From NCBI RefSeq assembly GCF_037975245.1, contig NC_092572.1, positions 11,481,769 through 11,545,768 on the forward strand: a DNA stretch of 64,000 nt. Direction: 5' to 3'. The position numbers and the translations under genes are program-made. The DNA is from Apostichopus japonicus (Eukaryota; Echinodermata; Holothuroidea; Aspidochirotida; Stichopodidae). The notes beneath the pieces are model-generated. The model saw only the letters and a list, made by a program, of their open reading frames with translations. It did not search any database and was not told where the DNA came from. This document shows positions 11,982 through 23,958 of this stretch, piece after piece (position 1 is the stretch's first letter; each line of letters opens with the position of its first letter).

Positions 11982-12177
11982 TGTGGATGCTACTGATAAG
12001 CATGGGAAAGGAAGGCTGGTCAATGATAACCACATAGCCCCAAACTGCAAAATGATCATTGTTTGCAAACTACACCAGTCCAAACCCTACCTATGTCTGT
12101 TTGCTACTAAAGACATCCCAGCTGAGACAGAACTGCGGTTTGACTATGGTGTAGCCAATCTCCCATGGCGGAGAAAG
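11982..12177 (+). CDS. SET-recombinase gene, exon with SET domain C-half
   Basis: Acceptor CTTTTTATTTAG, donor GTAAAG at 12178, ending in phase 0. It encodes CVDATDKHGKGRLVNDN..APNC, then YLCLFATKDIPAETELRFDYG. These are the SET pseudoknot parts: the RLxNxx..PNC loop and the ELxxDYG motif with its Tyr. Where canonical KMT5A has NHS after RL(I/V), this protein has NDN, so the His is replaced by Asp. Similar KMT5A-like proteins in fish, as I remember them, also carry ND at this place. Activity is therefore uncertain. No post-SET Cys cluster is present. Confidence 0.82.
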
Positions 12178-12630
12178 GTAAAGATGTCCTCATTGCTAAT
12201 AGCTATCCTCTTTTCAAATAAAGTAAAGTAAATTCTTCTTATCTCATTAAGAGAACAAAATGTGTGGCCACATGCAGCAACTTGCAATGACACGTTGTAA
12301 ATAAGTTTGTATTACTGATAATATTATGCCTGTTTTAGGTTACAGTAATGCAAACAAATGCAGTTAATAGCTTATTTTAGCCAAGTGGAGCATCAACTAA
12401 GCCCAACCCATGCTGTTCCTTTGCACTTGTCTATCATAAAGTCTGATTATGGAAAGGAACGTTATTACAATGGTCAATAAATTCAATTAATTTCTTTCAG
12501 TGCTCATAAATACTATGTATACAAACACAAGATCCCAGTGATGTTCTTTCTTCGCAAAATTTTGACTAATCCATACACTAAGAGCAAACTTAAAAATATG
12601 AAAGCCATTTCTTTTTTTCATATGATGCAG

Positions 12631-12666
12631 ACCAAGAAAAGAGTCCAAGAGGCCCTTAGGAAATGA
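12631..12666 (+). CDS. Possible alternative terminal exon, SET-only isoform
   Basis: A strong acceptor (TTTCTTTTTTTCATATGATGCAG) is followed in the same phase 0 by ACC AAG AAA AGA GTC CAA GAG GCC CTT AGG AAA TGA, a basic 11-residue tail TKKRVQEALRK ending at 12666. A canonical AATAAA lies at 12767-12772, about 100 bases further on. Splicing from the donor at 12178 would give a short SET-only protein that skips the repeat and recombinase parts. No transcript is available to confirm it. Confidence 0.4.
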   Translation, partial: TKKRVQEALRK

Positions 12667-12766
12667 CCAAAAGGAAACGTCTTCAGGACACTTCTTTTCC
12701 TCTTAAATTGTGAAATGTTTTCAACTCACCTGCTAGCTGTTGTTTCATTGAAGAAACAAATATATA

Positions 12767-12772
12767 AATAAA
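12767..12772 (+). terminator. AATAAA polyadenylation signal of the possible short isoform
   Basis: Canonical AATAAA hexamer about 100 bases after the TGA at 12664-12666. It is meaningful only if the alternative terminal exon is real, since AATAAA is common in AT-rich DNA. Confidence 0.3.
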
Positions 12773-13104
12773 TGGTTACAGGCATGAACAAACAAAGACT
12801 TGTACGGTTACAAGCATGAAAATTCATTATTCTAATGTTATATATATACATGCTTGAAACTTTGTACCTCAATGGTTACGTTGGTAAATGAGAGCCCTAT
12901 ATGGTTTGCAAATAATGGGAATTATTGGTTGGTTGAGGGGGAGGGGGGGGGGGGGGTTATCAGGACTGGTAACAAATTCACCAAGTCTACCATTAACATT
13001 TACAACACCATACTCTCAATGTGGGGAGTGTGGACATAATATTTTGTTTGGATGTAACTGGTTAAAGGAAGAATATTAATAATTCCTGACAATTTGCTTT
13101 TCAG

Positions 13105-13182
13105 CCACTGGAAGGAAAAGAAAATAAGACAGTACCATTGCATCACAGCCTTGATGAACTTTCTTTCTGTGGTTTTAAAAAG
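13105..13182 (+). CDS. SET-recombinase gene, 26-codon linker exon
   Basis: Acceptor ATTTGCTTTTCAG, donor GTTGGT at 13183. The 78 bases are in phase 0 at both ends. It encodes PLEGKENKTVPLHHSLDELS then FCGFKK, a linker between the SET domain and the repeat exons with no motif I recognise. The phases allow direct splicing from 12177 and into any of the twelve repeat exons. Confidence 0.6.
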
Positions 13183-13339
13183 GTTGGTCATTACTGATAT
13201 TTCTTTAGCCAAAGATAATTTTTTCCATTAATAAAGCTTATCTGCAGTGGAAGATGGTCTGAAATTAGTATAGTTAAATTTTTTGAGGTAAAGGTAATGC
13301 CAGGATTTAGAGAATGCTATTAAAGTCTGTGCCTCTACT

Positions 13340-14290
13340 ATGATTCTTCTCCACAAACTTCAAAAGAGAAACCATTGTGTAGTGTTTCTCTGGTATATGG
13401 TTATAGTCCTCAAATAAACTGTGATATTAGAAATGTCAGCTCCACGCTTCTTTCCTTTAGTTCTCAGGAAACCTACGATAATGGAGTAAAATGTTTGTGT
13501 GATGATATGGTTAGTCCTCAGATAACCGTTTTTGAAGAAATAATTCTGGTGTTTCTCTGGTTTGGCTGTCCTCAAGAAACTGTGATTTACAGAAATTCAT
13601 AATTTTCCTGTTTTTCATAATAACTTAATTTTCATAACAATTAATCCTTCAGACAAAACTGTGAACAAAGAAATAGATCACTGCAGTGTCCAGAAAAAAA
13701 ATTATGAATGAAAAATGTCATTGCAGTTTTCCTCTGGTATGAAGCATTCTCAGATACAGCATGTGGCCCTGAGGAAAACTGCTCAGTAAATATGTATGAT
13801 TATCATGGTTTGCCATTTTTGTGTGATGAAATGTATTTAAAAGAAACACTATTTACCAGTCTATGTATCTGTGGTAATGTTGTCCTCAGGAAAATTGAAA
13901 GAGAAAATACATTATATCCATGTTTCTCTGAGAAGGTTATCCTCAGACCAGTTGCTGTGCATGAGCTGCGTTGTTACAGAGCTTCTGTGATGTGGTAGAC
14001 CTCAGGAAACTATTTGTTAGCAGAAATACCCCATTACAGAACTCTGCTGATTTGGTAGTACTCAGGAAAACTGCTATGGAGAAAAACTATATGCCATTGT
14101 ACTGTGATATAACTGTGATATAAGAAAAAATATCATGGAAATTCTTGTGTGCTCACTGCTGATATATAGTCATCCAGTTTACTTGATTTAAAGAAAACAC
14201 TTTGTGCAATATTTTCCTGACATGGTGGTCCTCAAGAAAACTGTGATATCAGAAAAGGTCATGAAAACACCAATTTCTTTAGTGAGAATT
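13340..14290 (+). repeat. Degenerate minisatellite in the intron before the repeat exons
   Basis: A word of the form GTCCTCAGGAAAACTGTGATAT-AGAAA recurs in diverged form near 13405, 13459, 13512, 13567, 13765, 13880, 13999, 14056 and 14227. The preceding bases often read TTTCTCTGGTAT. Spacing is irregular, around 55-110 bases. The open frames here (for example 13708-13998) are by-products of the repeat. Confidence 0.5.
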
Positions 14291-14475
14291 ATTTGTATCA
14301 TCCTGTATCAATCTTTATGGGACCTTTACTATTGCATTAATGTCTATCTGAATGTTTCAACATCATTAATGTCTCTAAGAAATGTTTTAGTAAACTTATT
14401 ATTATGAACTTATGTATAAACCCCCTTCATATAAAATAGGAATGCAACTACATTGATTTTGCTGTTCTGTTACAG

Positions 14476-14535
14476 TTGATTTCTGAACCCCAACCTGACG
14501 AAGTGACTAGTAATTCTGGAGAGCAGTCTGAAGTG
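14476..14535 (+). CDS. Repeat exon copy 1
   Basis: 60 bases, phase 0-0, encoding LISEPQPDEVTSNSGEQSEV. Acceptor TTCTGTTACAG, donor GTATGT. The unit upstream is decayed, so this is the outer edge of the array. Confidence 0.7.
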
Positions 14536-15333
14536 GTATGTATAGGCCATTACATAATAATTTAGCCATGCAGTTTTATCATAGTTCAAAAGAGCTTTAA
14601 ATCAACTAAGTGAACAAAGGAAACTCTCCATCAAGTGATATACATTCGGGAAATCAAAATGGTTCAACATTGGTTGCCAAGTGTTTCACGAATGAATAAG
14701 TTTTTTTTATATGACTAAATTGATGAAATTATTGGTATTTTCTTGTCAAAAGGAGGTGTTATAAAGCCTTCCTTAGTAATGGTTTTGGAATTGTGCTGTC
14801 CAGGCCTACACATGATGAAAAAACATCTTCCTTATTAACATAATATACCAACACACAACCAGTATTGTCTCCACAAGGCAAGGCATGTGTATTAAATCAC
14901 AAGTCATCATATTTGTAGCAATGTTCATCCCTTCAGCAGCATCGTCAGTGAGTGTTCAGGAAACAATTCTAATGCATTCCTAGTGTCAGCTTGACCCAAT
15001 GAGTCAAAATACGTATTGTCTCTGATGATAAAATGCCAATAGTGCTACACACACTTGTTCCCTATGGAGACAATATAGACACTGTATACAGTATTCACAA
15101 GGAATACACTTGTACATATCTACAAATGATTGACCAATTGGGGATCACAATAATGCCTCAAGTATTAGTGTTAATTGGAGGTTTGCTATTGTTCTAAAGT
15201 CTACTTTAATGTTTTACCTGTATTCATGTTTCTTGGAAAATTTCCAGCAATTGATAAACTGTATCGGAATCTTTAAAACCCCCTTCACATAAAAGTGGAA
15301 TTAAACTACATTGATTTTGCTGTTCTGTTACAG

Positions 15334-15393
15334 TTGATTTCTGAACCCCAACCTGACGAAGTGACTAGTAATTCTGGAGAGCAGTCTGAAGTG
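15334..15393 (+). CDS. Repeat exon copy 2
   Basis: Same 20-residue peptide as copy 1. Donor GTACGT. The following intron carries variants (CATTAGGGAAATC, GACTATATTG, GGCAAGACATG) shared with the introns after copies 4 and 11. Confidence 0.7.
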
Positions 15394-16191
15394 GTACGTA
15401 TAAGCCATTACATAATAATTTAGCCATGCAGTTTTATCATAGTTCAAAAGAGCTTTAAATCAACTAAGTGAACAAAGGAAACTCTCCATCAAGTGATATA
15501 CATTAGGGAAATCAAAATGGTTCAACATTGGTTGCCAAGTGTTTCACAAATGAATAAGTTTTTTTTATATGACTATATTGATGAAATTATTGGTATTTTC
15601 TTGTCAAAAGTAGGTGTTACTTAGCCTTTCTTAGTAATGGTTTTGGAATTGTGCTGTCCAGGCCTACACATGATGAAAAAACATCTTCCCTATTAACATA
15701 ATATACCAACACACAAACCAGTATTGTCTCCACAAGGCAAGACATGTGTATTAAATCACAAGTCATCATATTTGTAGCAATGTTCATCCCTTCAGCAGCA
15801 TCGTCAGTGAGTGTTCAGGAAACAATTCTAATGCATTTCTAGTGTCAGCTTGACCCAATGAGTCAAAATATGTATTGTCTCTGATGATAAAATGCCAATA
15901 GTGCTACACACACTTGTTCCCTATGGAGACAATATAGACACTGTATACAGTATTCACAAGGAATACACTTGTACATATCTACAAATGATGACCAATTGGG
16001 GATCACAATAATGCCTCAAGTATTAGTGTTAATTGGAGGTTTGCTATTGTTCTAAAGTCTACTTAAATGTTTCACCTGTATTCATGTTTCTTAGAAAATT
16101 TCCAGTAATTGATAAACTGTACCGGAATCTTTAAAACCCCCTTCACATAAAAGAGGAATGCAACTACATTGATTTTGCTGTTCTGTTACAG

Positions 16192-16251
16192 TTGATTTCT
16201 GAACCCCAACCTGACGAAGTGACTAGTAATTCTGGAGAGCAGTCTGAAGTG
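16192..16251 (+). CDS. Repeat exon copy 3
   Basis: Same peptide as copy 1, donor GTACGT. The following intron has GGTGTTATTAAGCC and AATAAATCACAAG variants. Confidence 0.7.
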
Positions 16252-17047
16252 GTACGTATAAGCCATTACATAATAATTTAGCCATGCAGTTTTATCATAG
16301 TTCAAAAAAGCTTTAACTCAACTAAGTGAACAAAGGAAACTCTCCATCAAGTGATATACATTCGGGAAATCAAAATGGTTCAACATTGGTTGCCAAGTGT
16401 TTCACGAATGAATAAGTTTTTTATACGACTAAATTGATGAAATTATTGGTATTTTCTTGTCAAAAGTAGGTGTTATTAAGCCTTTCTTAGTAATGGTTTT
16501 GGAATTGTGCTGTCCAGGCCTACACATGATGAAAAAACATCTTCCCTGTTAACATAATATACCAACACACAAACCAGTATTGTCTCCACAAGGCAAGGCA
16601 TGTGTAATAAATCACAAGTCATCATATTTGTAGCAATGTTCATCCCTTCAGCAGCATCGTCAGTGAGTGTTCAGGAAACAATTCTAATGCATTCCTAGTG
16701 TTAGCTTGACCCAATGAGTCAAAATATGTATTGTCTCTGATGATAAAATGCCAATAGTGCTACACACACTTGTTCCCTATGGAGACAATATAGACACTGT
16801 ATACAGTATTCACAAGGAATACACTTGTACATATCTACAAATGATGACCAATTGGGGATCACAATAATGCCTCAAGTATTAGTGTTAATTGGAGGTTTGC
16901 TATTGTTCTAAAGTCTACTTAAATGTTTCACCTGTATTCATGTTTCTTAGAAAATTTCCAGTAATTGATAAACTGTACCGGAATCTTTAAAACCCCCTTC
17001 ACATAAAAGAGGAATGCAACTACATTGATTTTGCTGTTCTGTTACAG

Positions 17048-17107
17048 TTGATTTCTGAACCCCAACCTGACGAAGTGACTAGTAATTCTGGAGAGCAGTC
17101 TGAAGTG
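17048..17107 (+). CDS. Repeat exon copy 4
   Basis: Same peptide as copy 1, donor GTACGT. Its intron is closest to that after copy 2, suggesting a two-unit (about 1,714 bp) duplication step. Confidence 0.7.
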
Positions 17108-17905
17108 GTACGTATAAGCCATTACATAATAATTTAGCCATGCAGTTTTATCATAGTTCAAAAGAGCTTTAAATCAACTAAGTGAACAAAGGAAACTCTC
17201 CATCAAGTGATATACATTAGGGAAATCAAAATGGTTCAACATTGGTTGCCAAGTGTTTCACAAATGAATAAGTTTTTTTTATATGACTATATTGATGAAA
17301 TTATTGGTATTTTCTTGTCAAAAGTAGGTGTTACTTAGCCTTTCTTAGTAATGGTTTTGGAATTGTGCTGTCCAGGCCTACACATGATGAAAAAACATCT
17401 TCCCTATTAACATAATATACCAACACACAAACCAGTATTGTCTCCACAAGGCAAGACATGTGTATTAAATCACAAGTCATCATATTTGTAGCAATGTTCA
17501 TCCCTTCAGCAGCATCGTCAGTGAGTGTTCAGGAAACAATTCTAATGCATTCCTAGTGTCAGCTTGACCCAATGAGTCAAAATATGTATTGTCTCTGATG
17601 ATAAAATGCCAATAGTGCTACACACACTTGTTCCTTATGGAGACAATATAGACACTGTATACAGTATTCACAAGGAATACACTTGTAAATATCTACAAAT
17701 GATGACCAATTGGGGATCACAATAATGCCTCAAGTATTAGTGTTAATTGGAGGTTTGCTATTGTTCTAAAGTCTACTTAAATGTTTCACCTGTATTCATG
17801 TTTCTTAGAAAATTTCCAGTAATTGATAAACTGTACCGGAATCTTTAAAACCCCCTTCACATAAAAGAGGAATGCAACTACATTGATTTTGCTGTTCTGT
17901 TACAG

Positions 17906-17965
17906 TTGATTTCTGAACCCCAACCTGACGAAGTGACTAGTAATTCTGGAGAGCAGTCTGAAGTG
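17906..17965 (+). CDS. Repeat exon copy 5
   Basis: Same peptide as copy 1, donor GTACGT. First member of the three-unit block that recurs from copy 8. Its intron shares GTTCCTCCCTTCAGC and GTGTCACCTG with copy 8's intron. Confidence 0.7.
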
Positions 17966-18762
17966 GTACGTATAAGCCATTACATAATAATTTAGCCATG
18001 CAGTTTTATCATAGTTCAAAAGAGCTTTAAATCAACTAAGTGAACAAAGGAAACTCTCCATCAAGTGATACACATTCGGGAAATCAAAATGGTTCAACAT
18101 TGGTTGCCAAGTGTTTCACGAATGAATAAGTTTTTTTATATGACTAAATTGATGAAATTATTGGTATTTTCTTGTCAAAAGTAGGTGTTACTTAGCCTTT
18201 CTTAGTAATGGTTTTGGAATTGTGCTGTCCAGGCCTACACATGATGAAAAAACATCTTCCCTATTAACATAATATACCAACACACAAACCAGTATTGTCT
18301 CCACAAGGCAAGGCATGTGTATTAAATCACAAGTCATCATATTTGTAGCAATGTTCCTCCCTTCAGCAGCATCGTCAGTGAGTGTTCAGGAAACAATTCT
18401 AATGCATTCCTAGTGTCAGCTTGACCCAATGAGTCAAAATATGTATTGTCTCTGATGATAAAATGCCAATAGTGCTACACACACTTGTTCCCTATGGAGA
18501 CAATATAGACACTGTATACAGTATTCACAAGGAATACACTTGTACATATCTACAAATGATGACCAATTGGGGATCACAATAATGCCTCAAGTATTAGTGT
18601 TAATTGGAGGTTTGCTATTGTTCTAAAGTCTACTTTAATGTGTCACCTGTATTCATGTTTCTTAGAAAATTTCCAGTAATTGATAAACTGTACCGGAATC
18701 TTTAAAACCCCTTTCACATGAAAGTGGAATTCAACTACATTGATTTTGCTGTTCTGTTACAG

Positions 18763-18822
18763 TTGTTTTCTGAACCCCAACCTGACGAAGTGACTAGTAA
18801 TTCTGGAGAGCAGTCTGAAATG
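18763..18822 (+). CDS. Repeat exon copy 6 (variant)
   Basis: Encodes LFSEPQPDEVTSNSGEQSEM: Ile2 is Phe and the last Val is Met. Donor GTAGGT instead of GTACGT. The same variant set is found in copy 9. Confidence 0.7.
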
Positions 18823-19621
18823 GTAGGTATAAGCCATTACATAATAATTTAGCCATGCAGTTTTATCATAGTTCAAAAGAGCTTTAAATCAACTAAGTGA
18901 ACAAAGGAAACTCTCCATCAAGTGATATACATTCGGGAAATCAAAATGGTTCAACATTGGTTGCCAAGTGTTTCACAAATGAATAAGTTTTTTTTTATAT
19001 AACTAAATTGATGAAATTATTGGTATTTTCTTGTCAAAAGTAGGTGTTATTAAGCCTTTCTTAGTTATGGTTTTGGAATTGTGCTTTCCAGGCCTACGCA
19101 TGATGAAAAAACATCTTCCTTATTAACATAATATACCAACACACAAACCAGTGTTGTCTCCACAAGGCAAGGCATGTGTATTAAATCGCAAGTCATCACA
19201 TTTGTAGCAATGTTCATCCCTTCAGCAGCATCGTCAGTGAGTGTTCAGGAAACAATTCTGATGCATTTCTAGTGTCAGCTTGACCCAATGAGTCAAAGTA
19301 TGTATTGTCTCTGATGATAAAATGCCAATAGTGCTACACACACTTGTTCCCTATGGAGACAATATAGACACTGTATACAGTATTCACAAGGAATACACTT
19401 GTACATATCTACAAATGATGACCAATTGGGGATCACAATAATGCCTCAAGTATTAGCGTTAATTGGAGGTTTGCTATTGTTCTAAAGTCTACTTAAATGT
19501 TTCACCTGTATTCATGTTTCTTAGAAAATTTCCAGTAATTGATAAACTGTACCGGAATCTTTAAAACCCCCTTCACATAAAAGAGGAATGCAACTACATT
19601 GATTTTGCTGTTCTGTTACAG

Positions 19622-19681
19622 TTGATTTCTGAACCCCAACCTGACGAAGTGACTAGTAATTCTGGAGAGCAGTCTGAAGTG
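19622..19681 (+). CDS. Repeat exon copy 7
   Basis: Same peptide as copy 1, donor GTACGT. The intron has GTGTATAAATCAC and a two-base-shorter CTACACACTTG, shared with copy 10. Confidence 0.7.
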
Positions 19682-20474
19682 GTACGTATAAGCCATTACA
19701 TAATAATTTAGCCATGCAGTTTTATCATAGTTCAAAAGAGCTTTAAATCAACTAAGTGAACAAAGGAAACTCTCCATCAAGTGATACACATTCGGGAAAT
19801 CAAAATGGTTCAACATTGGTTGCCAAGTGTTTCACGAATGAATAAGTTTTTTTTATATGACTATATTGATGAAATTATTGGTATTTTCTTGTCAAAAGTA
19901 GGTGTTACTTAGCCTTTCTTAGTAATGGTTTTGGAATTGTGCTGTCCAGGCCTACACATGATGAAAAAACATCTTCCCTATTAACATAATATACCAACAC
20001 ACAAACCAGTGTTGTCTCCACAAGGCAAGACATGTGTATAAATCACAAGTCACCATATTTGTAGCAATGTTCATCCCTTCAGCAGCATCGTCAGTGAGTG
20101 TTCAGGAAACAATTCTAATGCATTCCTAGTGTCAGCTTGACCCAATGAGTCAAAATATGTATTGTCTCTGATGATAAAATGCCAATAGTGCTACACACTT
20201 GTTCCTTATGGAGACAATATAGACACTGTACACAGTATTCACAAGGAATACACTTGTACATCTCAAAATGATGACCAATTGGGGATCACAATAATGCCTC
20301 AAGTATTAGGTTTAATTGGAGGTTTGCTTTTGTTCTAAAGTCTCCTTTAATGTTTCACCTGTATTCATGTTTCTTAGAAAATTTCCAGTAATTGATAAAC
20401 TGTACCGGAATCTTTAAAACCCCTTTCACATGAAAGTGGAATTCAACTACATTGATTTTGCTGGTCTGTTACAG

Positions 20475-20534
20475 TTGATTTCTGAACCCCAACCTGACGA
20501 AGTGACTATTAATTCTGGAGAGCAGTCTGAAGTG
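20475..20534 (+). CDS. Repeat exon copy 8 (variant)
   Basis: Encodes LISEPQPDEVTINSGEQSEV, with Ser12 changed to Ile. The acceptor context is CTGGTCTGTTACAG, as in copy 11. Donor GTACGT. Confidence 0.7.
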
Positions 20535-21330
20535 GTACGTATAAGCCATTACATAATAATTTAGCCATGCAGTTTTATCATAGTTCAAAAGAGCTTTAAA
20601 TCAACTAAGTGAACAAAGGAAACTCTCCATCAAGTGATACACATTCGGGAAATCAAAATGGTTCAACATTGGTTGCCAAGTGTTTCACGAATGAATAAGT
20701 TTTTTTATATGACTAAATTGATGAAATTATTGGTATTTCTTGTCAAAAGTAGGTGTTACTTAGCCTTTCTTAGTAATGGTTTTGGAATTGTGCTGTCCAG
20801 GCCTACACATGATGAAAAAACATCTTCCCTATTAACATAATATACCAACACACAAACCAGTATTGTCTCCACAAGGCAAGGCATGTGTATTAAATCACAA
20901 GTCATCATATTTGTAGCAATGTTCCTCCCTTCAGCAGCATCGTCAGTGAGTGTTCAGGAAACAATTCTAATGCATTCCTAGTGTCAGCTTGACCCAATGA
21001 GTCAAAATATGTATTGTCTCTGATGATAAAATGCCAATAGTGCTACACACACTTGTTCCCTATGGAGACAATATAGACACTGTATACAGTATTCACAAGG
21101 AATACACTTGTACATATCTACAAATGATGACCAATTGGGGATCACAATAATGCCTCAAGTATTAGTGTTAATTGGAGGTTTGCTATTGTTCTAAAGTCTA
21201 CTTTAATGTGTCACCTGTATTCATGTTTCTTAGAAAATTTCCAGTAATTGATAAACTGTACCGGAATCTTTAAAACCCCTTTCACATGAAAGTGGAATTC
21301 AACTACATTGATTTTGCTGTTCTGTTACAG

Positions 21331-21390
21331 TTGTTTTCTGAACCCCAACCTGACGAAGTGACTAGTAATTCTGGAGAGCAGTCTGAAATG
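21331..21390 (+). CDS. Repeat exon copy 9 (variant)
   Basis: Identical variant peptide to copy 6 (Phe2, Met20) and the same GTAGGT donor, 2,568 bp downstream of copy 6. Confidence 0.7.
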
Positions 21391-22189
21391 GTAGGTATAA
21401 GCCATTACATAATAATTTAGCCATGCAGTTTTATCATAGTTCAAAAGAGCTTTAAATCAACTAAGTGAACAAAGGAAACTCTCCATCAAGTGATATACAT
21501 TCGGGAAATCAAAATGGTTCAACATTGGTTGCCAAGTGTTTCACAAATGAATAAGTTTTTTTTTATATAACTAAATTGATGAAATTATTGGTATTTTCTT
21601 GTCAAAAGTAGGTGTTATTAAGCCTTTCTTAGTTATGGTTTTGGAATTGTGCTTTCCAGGCCTACGCATGATGAAAAAACATCTTCCTTATTAACATAAT
21701 ATACCAACACACAAACCAGTGTTGTCTCCACAAGGCAAGGCATGTGTATTAAATCGCAAGTCATCATATTTGTAGCAATGTTCATCCCTTCAGCAGCATC
21801 GTCAGTGAGTGTTCAGGAAACAATTCTGATGCATTTCTAGTGTCAGCTTGACCCAATGAGTCAAAGTATGTATTGTCTCTGATGATAAAATGCCAATAGT
21901 GCTACACACACTTGTTCCCTATGGAGACAATATAGACACTGTATACAGTATTCACAAGGAATACACTTGTACATATCTACAAATGATGACCAATTGGGGA
22001 TCACAATAATGCCTCAAGTATTAGCGTTAATTGGAGGTTTGCTATTGTTCTAAAGTCTACTTAAATGTTTCACCTGTATTCATGTTTCTTAGAAAATTTC
22101 CAGTAATTGATAAACTGTACCGGAATCTTTAAAACCCCTTTCACATGAAAGTGGAATTCAACTACATTGATTTTGCTGTTCTGTTACAG

Positions 22190-22249
22190 TTGATTTCTGA
22201 ACCCCAACCTGACGAAGTGACTATTAATTCTGGAGAGCAGTCTGAAGTG
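22190..22249 (+). CDS. Repeat exon copy 10 (variant)
   Basis: Ser12 to Ile variant, as in copies 8 and 12. Donor GTACGT. Its intron matches the one after copy 7. Confidence 0.7.
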
Positions 22250-23040
22250 GTACGTATAAGCCATTACATAATAATTTAGCCATGCAGTTTTATCATAGTT
22301 CAAAAGAGCTTTAAATCAACTAAGTGAACAAAGGAAACTCTCCATCAAGTGATACACATTCGGGAAATCAAAATGGTTCAACATTGGTTGCCAAGTGTTT
22401 CACGAATGAATAAGTTTTTTTTATATGACTATATTGATGAAATTATTGGTATTTTCTTGTCAAAAGTAGGTTACTAAGCCTTTCTTAGTAATGGTTTTGG
22501 AATTGTGCTGTCCAGGCCTACACATGATGAAAAAACATCTTCCCTATTAACATAATATATCAACACACAAACCAGTGTTGTCTCCACAAGGCAAGACATG
22601 TGTATAAATCACAAGTCATCATATTTGTAGCAATGTTCATCCCTTCAGCAGCATCGTCAGTGAGTGTTCAGGAAACAATTCTAATGCATTCCTAGTGTCA
22701 GCTTGACCCAATGAGTCAAAATATGTATTGTCTCTGATGATAAAATGCCAATAGTGCTACACACTTGTTCCTTATGGAGACAATATAGACACTGTACACA
22801 GTATTCACAAGGAATACACTTGTATATCTCAAAATGATGACCAATTGGGGATCACAATAATGCCTCAAGTATTAGGTTTAATTGGAGGTTTGCTATTGTT
22901 CTAAAGTCTCCTTTAATGTTTCACCTGTATTCATGTTTCTTAGAAAATTTCCAGTAATTGATAAACTGTACCGGAATCTTTAAAACCCCTTTCACATGAA
23001 AGTGGAATTCAACTACATTGATTTTGCTGGTCTGTTACAG

Positions 23041-23100
23041 TTGATTTCTGAACCCCAACCTGACGAAGTGACTAGTAATTCTGGAGAGCAGTCTGAAATG
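23041..23100 (+). CDS. Repeat exon copy 11 (variant)
   Basis: Ser12 as in copy 1 but with terminal Met20. Acceptor context CTGGTCTGTTACAG, donor GTACGT. Confidence 0.7.
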
Positions 23101-23898
23101 GTACGTATAAGCCATTACATAATAATTTAGCCATGCAGTTTTATCATAGTTCAAAAGAGCTTTAAATCAACTAAGTGAACAAAGGAAACTCTCCATCAAG
23201 TGATATACATTAGGGAAATCAAAATGGTTCAACATTGGTTGCCAAGTGTTTCACAAATGAATAAGTTTTTTTTATATGACTATATTGATGAAATTATTGG
23301 TATTTTCTTGTCAAAAGTAGGTGTTACTTAGCCTTTCTTAGTAATGGTTTTGGAATTGTGCTTTCCAGGCCTACACATGATGAAAAAACATCTTCCCTAT
23401 TAACATAATATACCAACACACAAACCAGTATTGTCTCCACAAGGCAAGACATGTGTATTAAATCACAAGTCATCATATTTGTAGCAATGTTCATCCCTTC
23501 AGCAGCATCGTCAGTGAGTGTTCAGGAAACAATTCTAATGCATTCCTAGTGTCAGCTTGACCCAATGAGTCAAAATATGTATTGTCTCTGATGATAAAAT
23601 GCCAATAGTGCTACACACACTTGTTCCCTATGGAGACAATATAGACACTGTATACAGTATTCACAAGGAATACACTTGTACATATCTACAAATGATGACC
23701 AATTGGGGATCACAATAATGCCTCAAGTATTAGTGTTAATTGGAGGTTTGCTATTGTTCTAAAGTCTCCTTTAATGTTTCACCTGTATTCATGTTTCTTA
23801 GAAAATTTCCAGTAATTGATAAACTGTGCCGGAATCTTTAAAACCCCCTTCACATAAAAGAGGAATGCAACTACATTGATTTTGCTGTTCTGTTACAG

Positions 23899-23958
23899 TT
23901 GATTTCTGAACCCCAACCTGACGAAGTGACTATTAATTCTGGAGAGCAGTCTGAAGTG
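23899..23958 (+). CDS. Repeat exon copy 12 (last)
   Basis: Ser12 to Ile variant, with donor GTATGT as in copy 1. High identity of its unit ends near 24062. It splices in phase 0 to the recombinase exon at 25065. Confidence 0.7.

Noticed and set aside
13708-13998. 96-codon frame inside the intron
   Set aside because: It consists of degenerate minisatellite units; no protein pattern.
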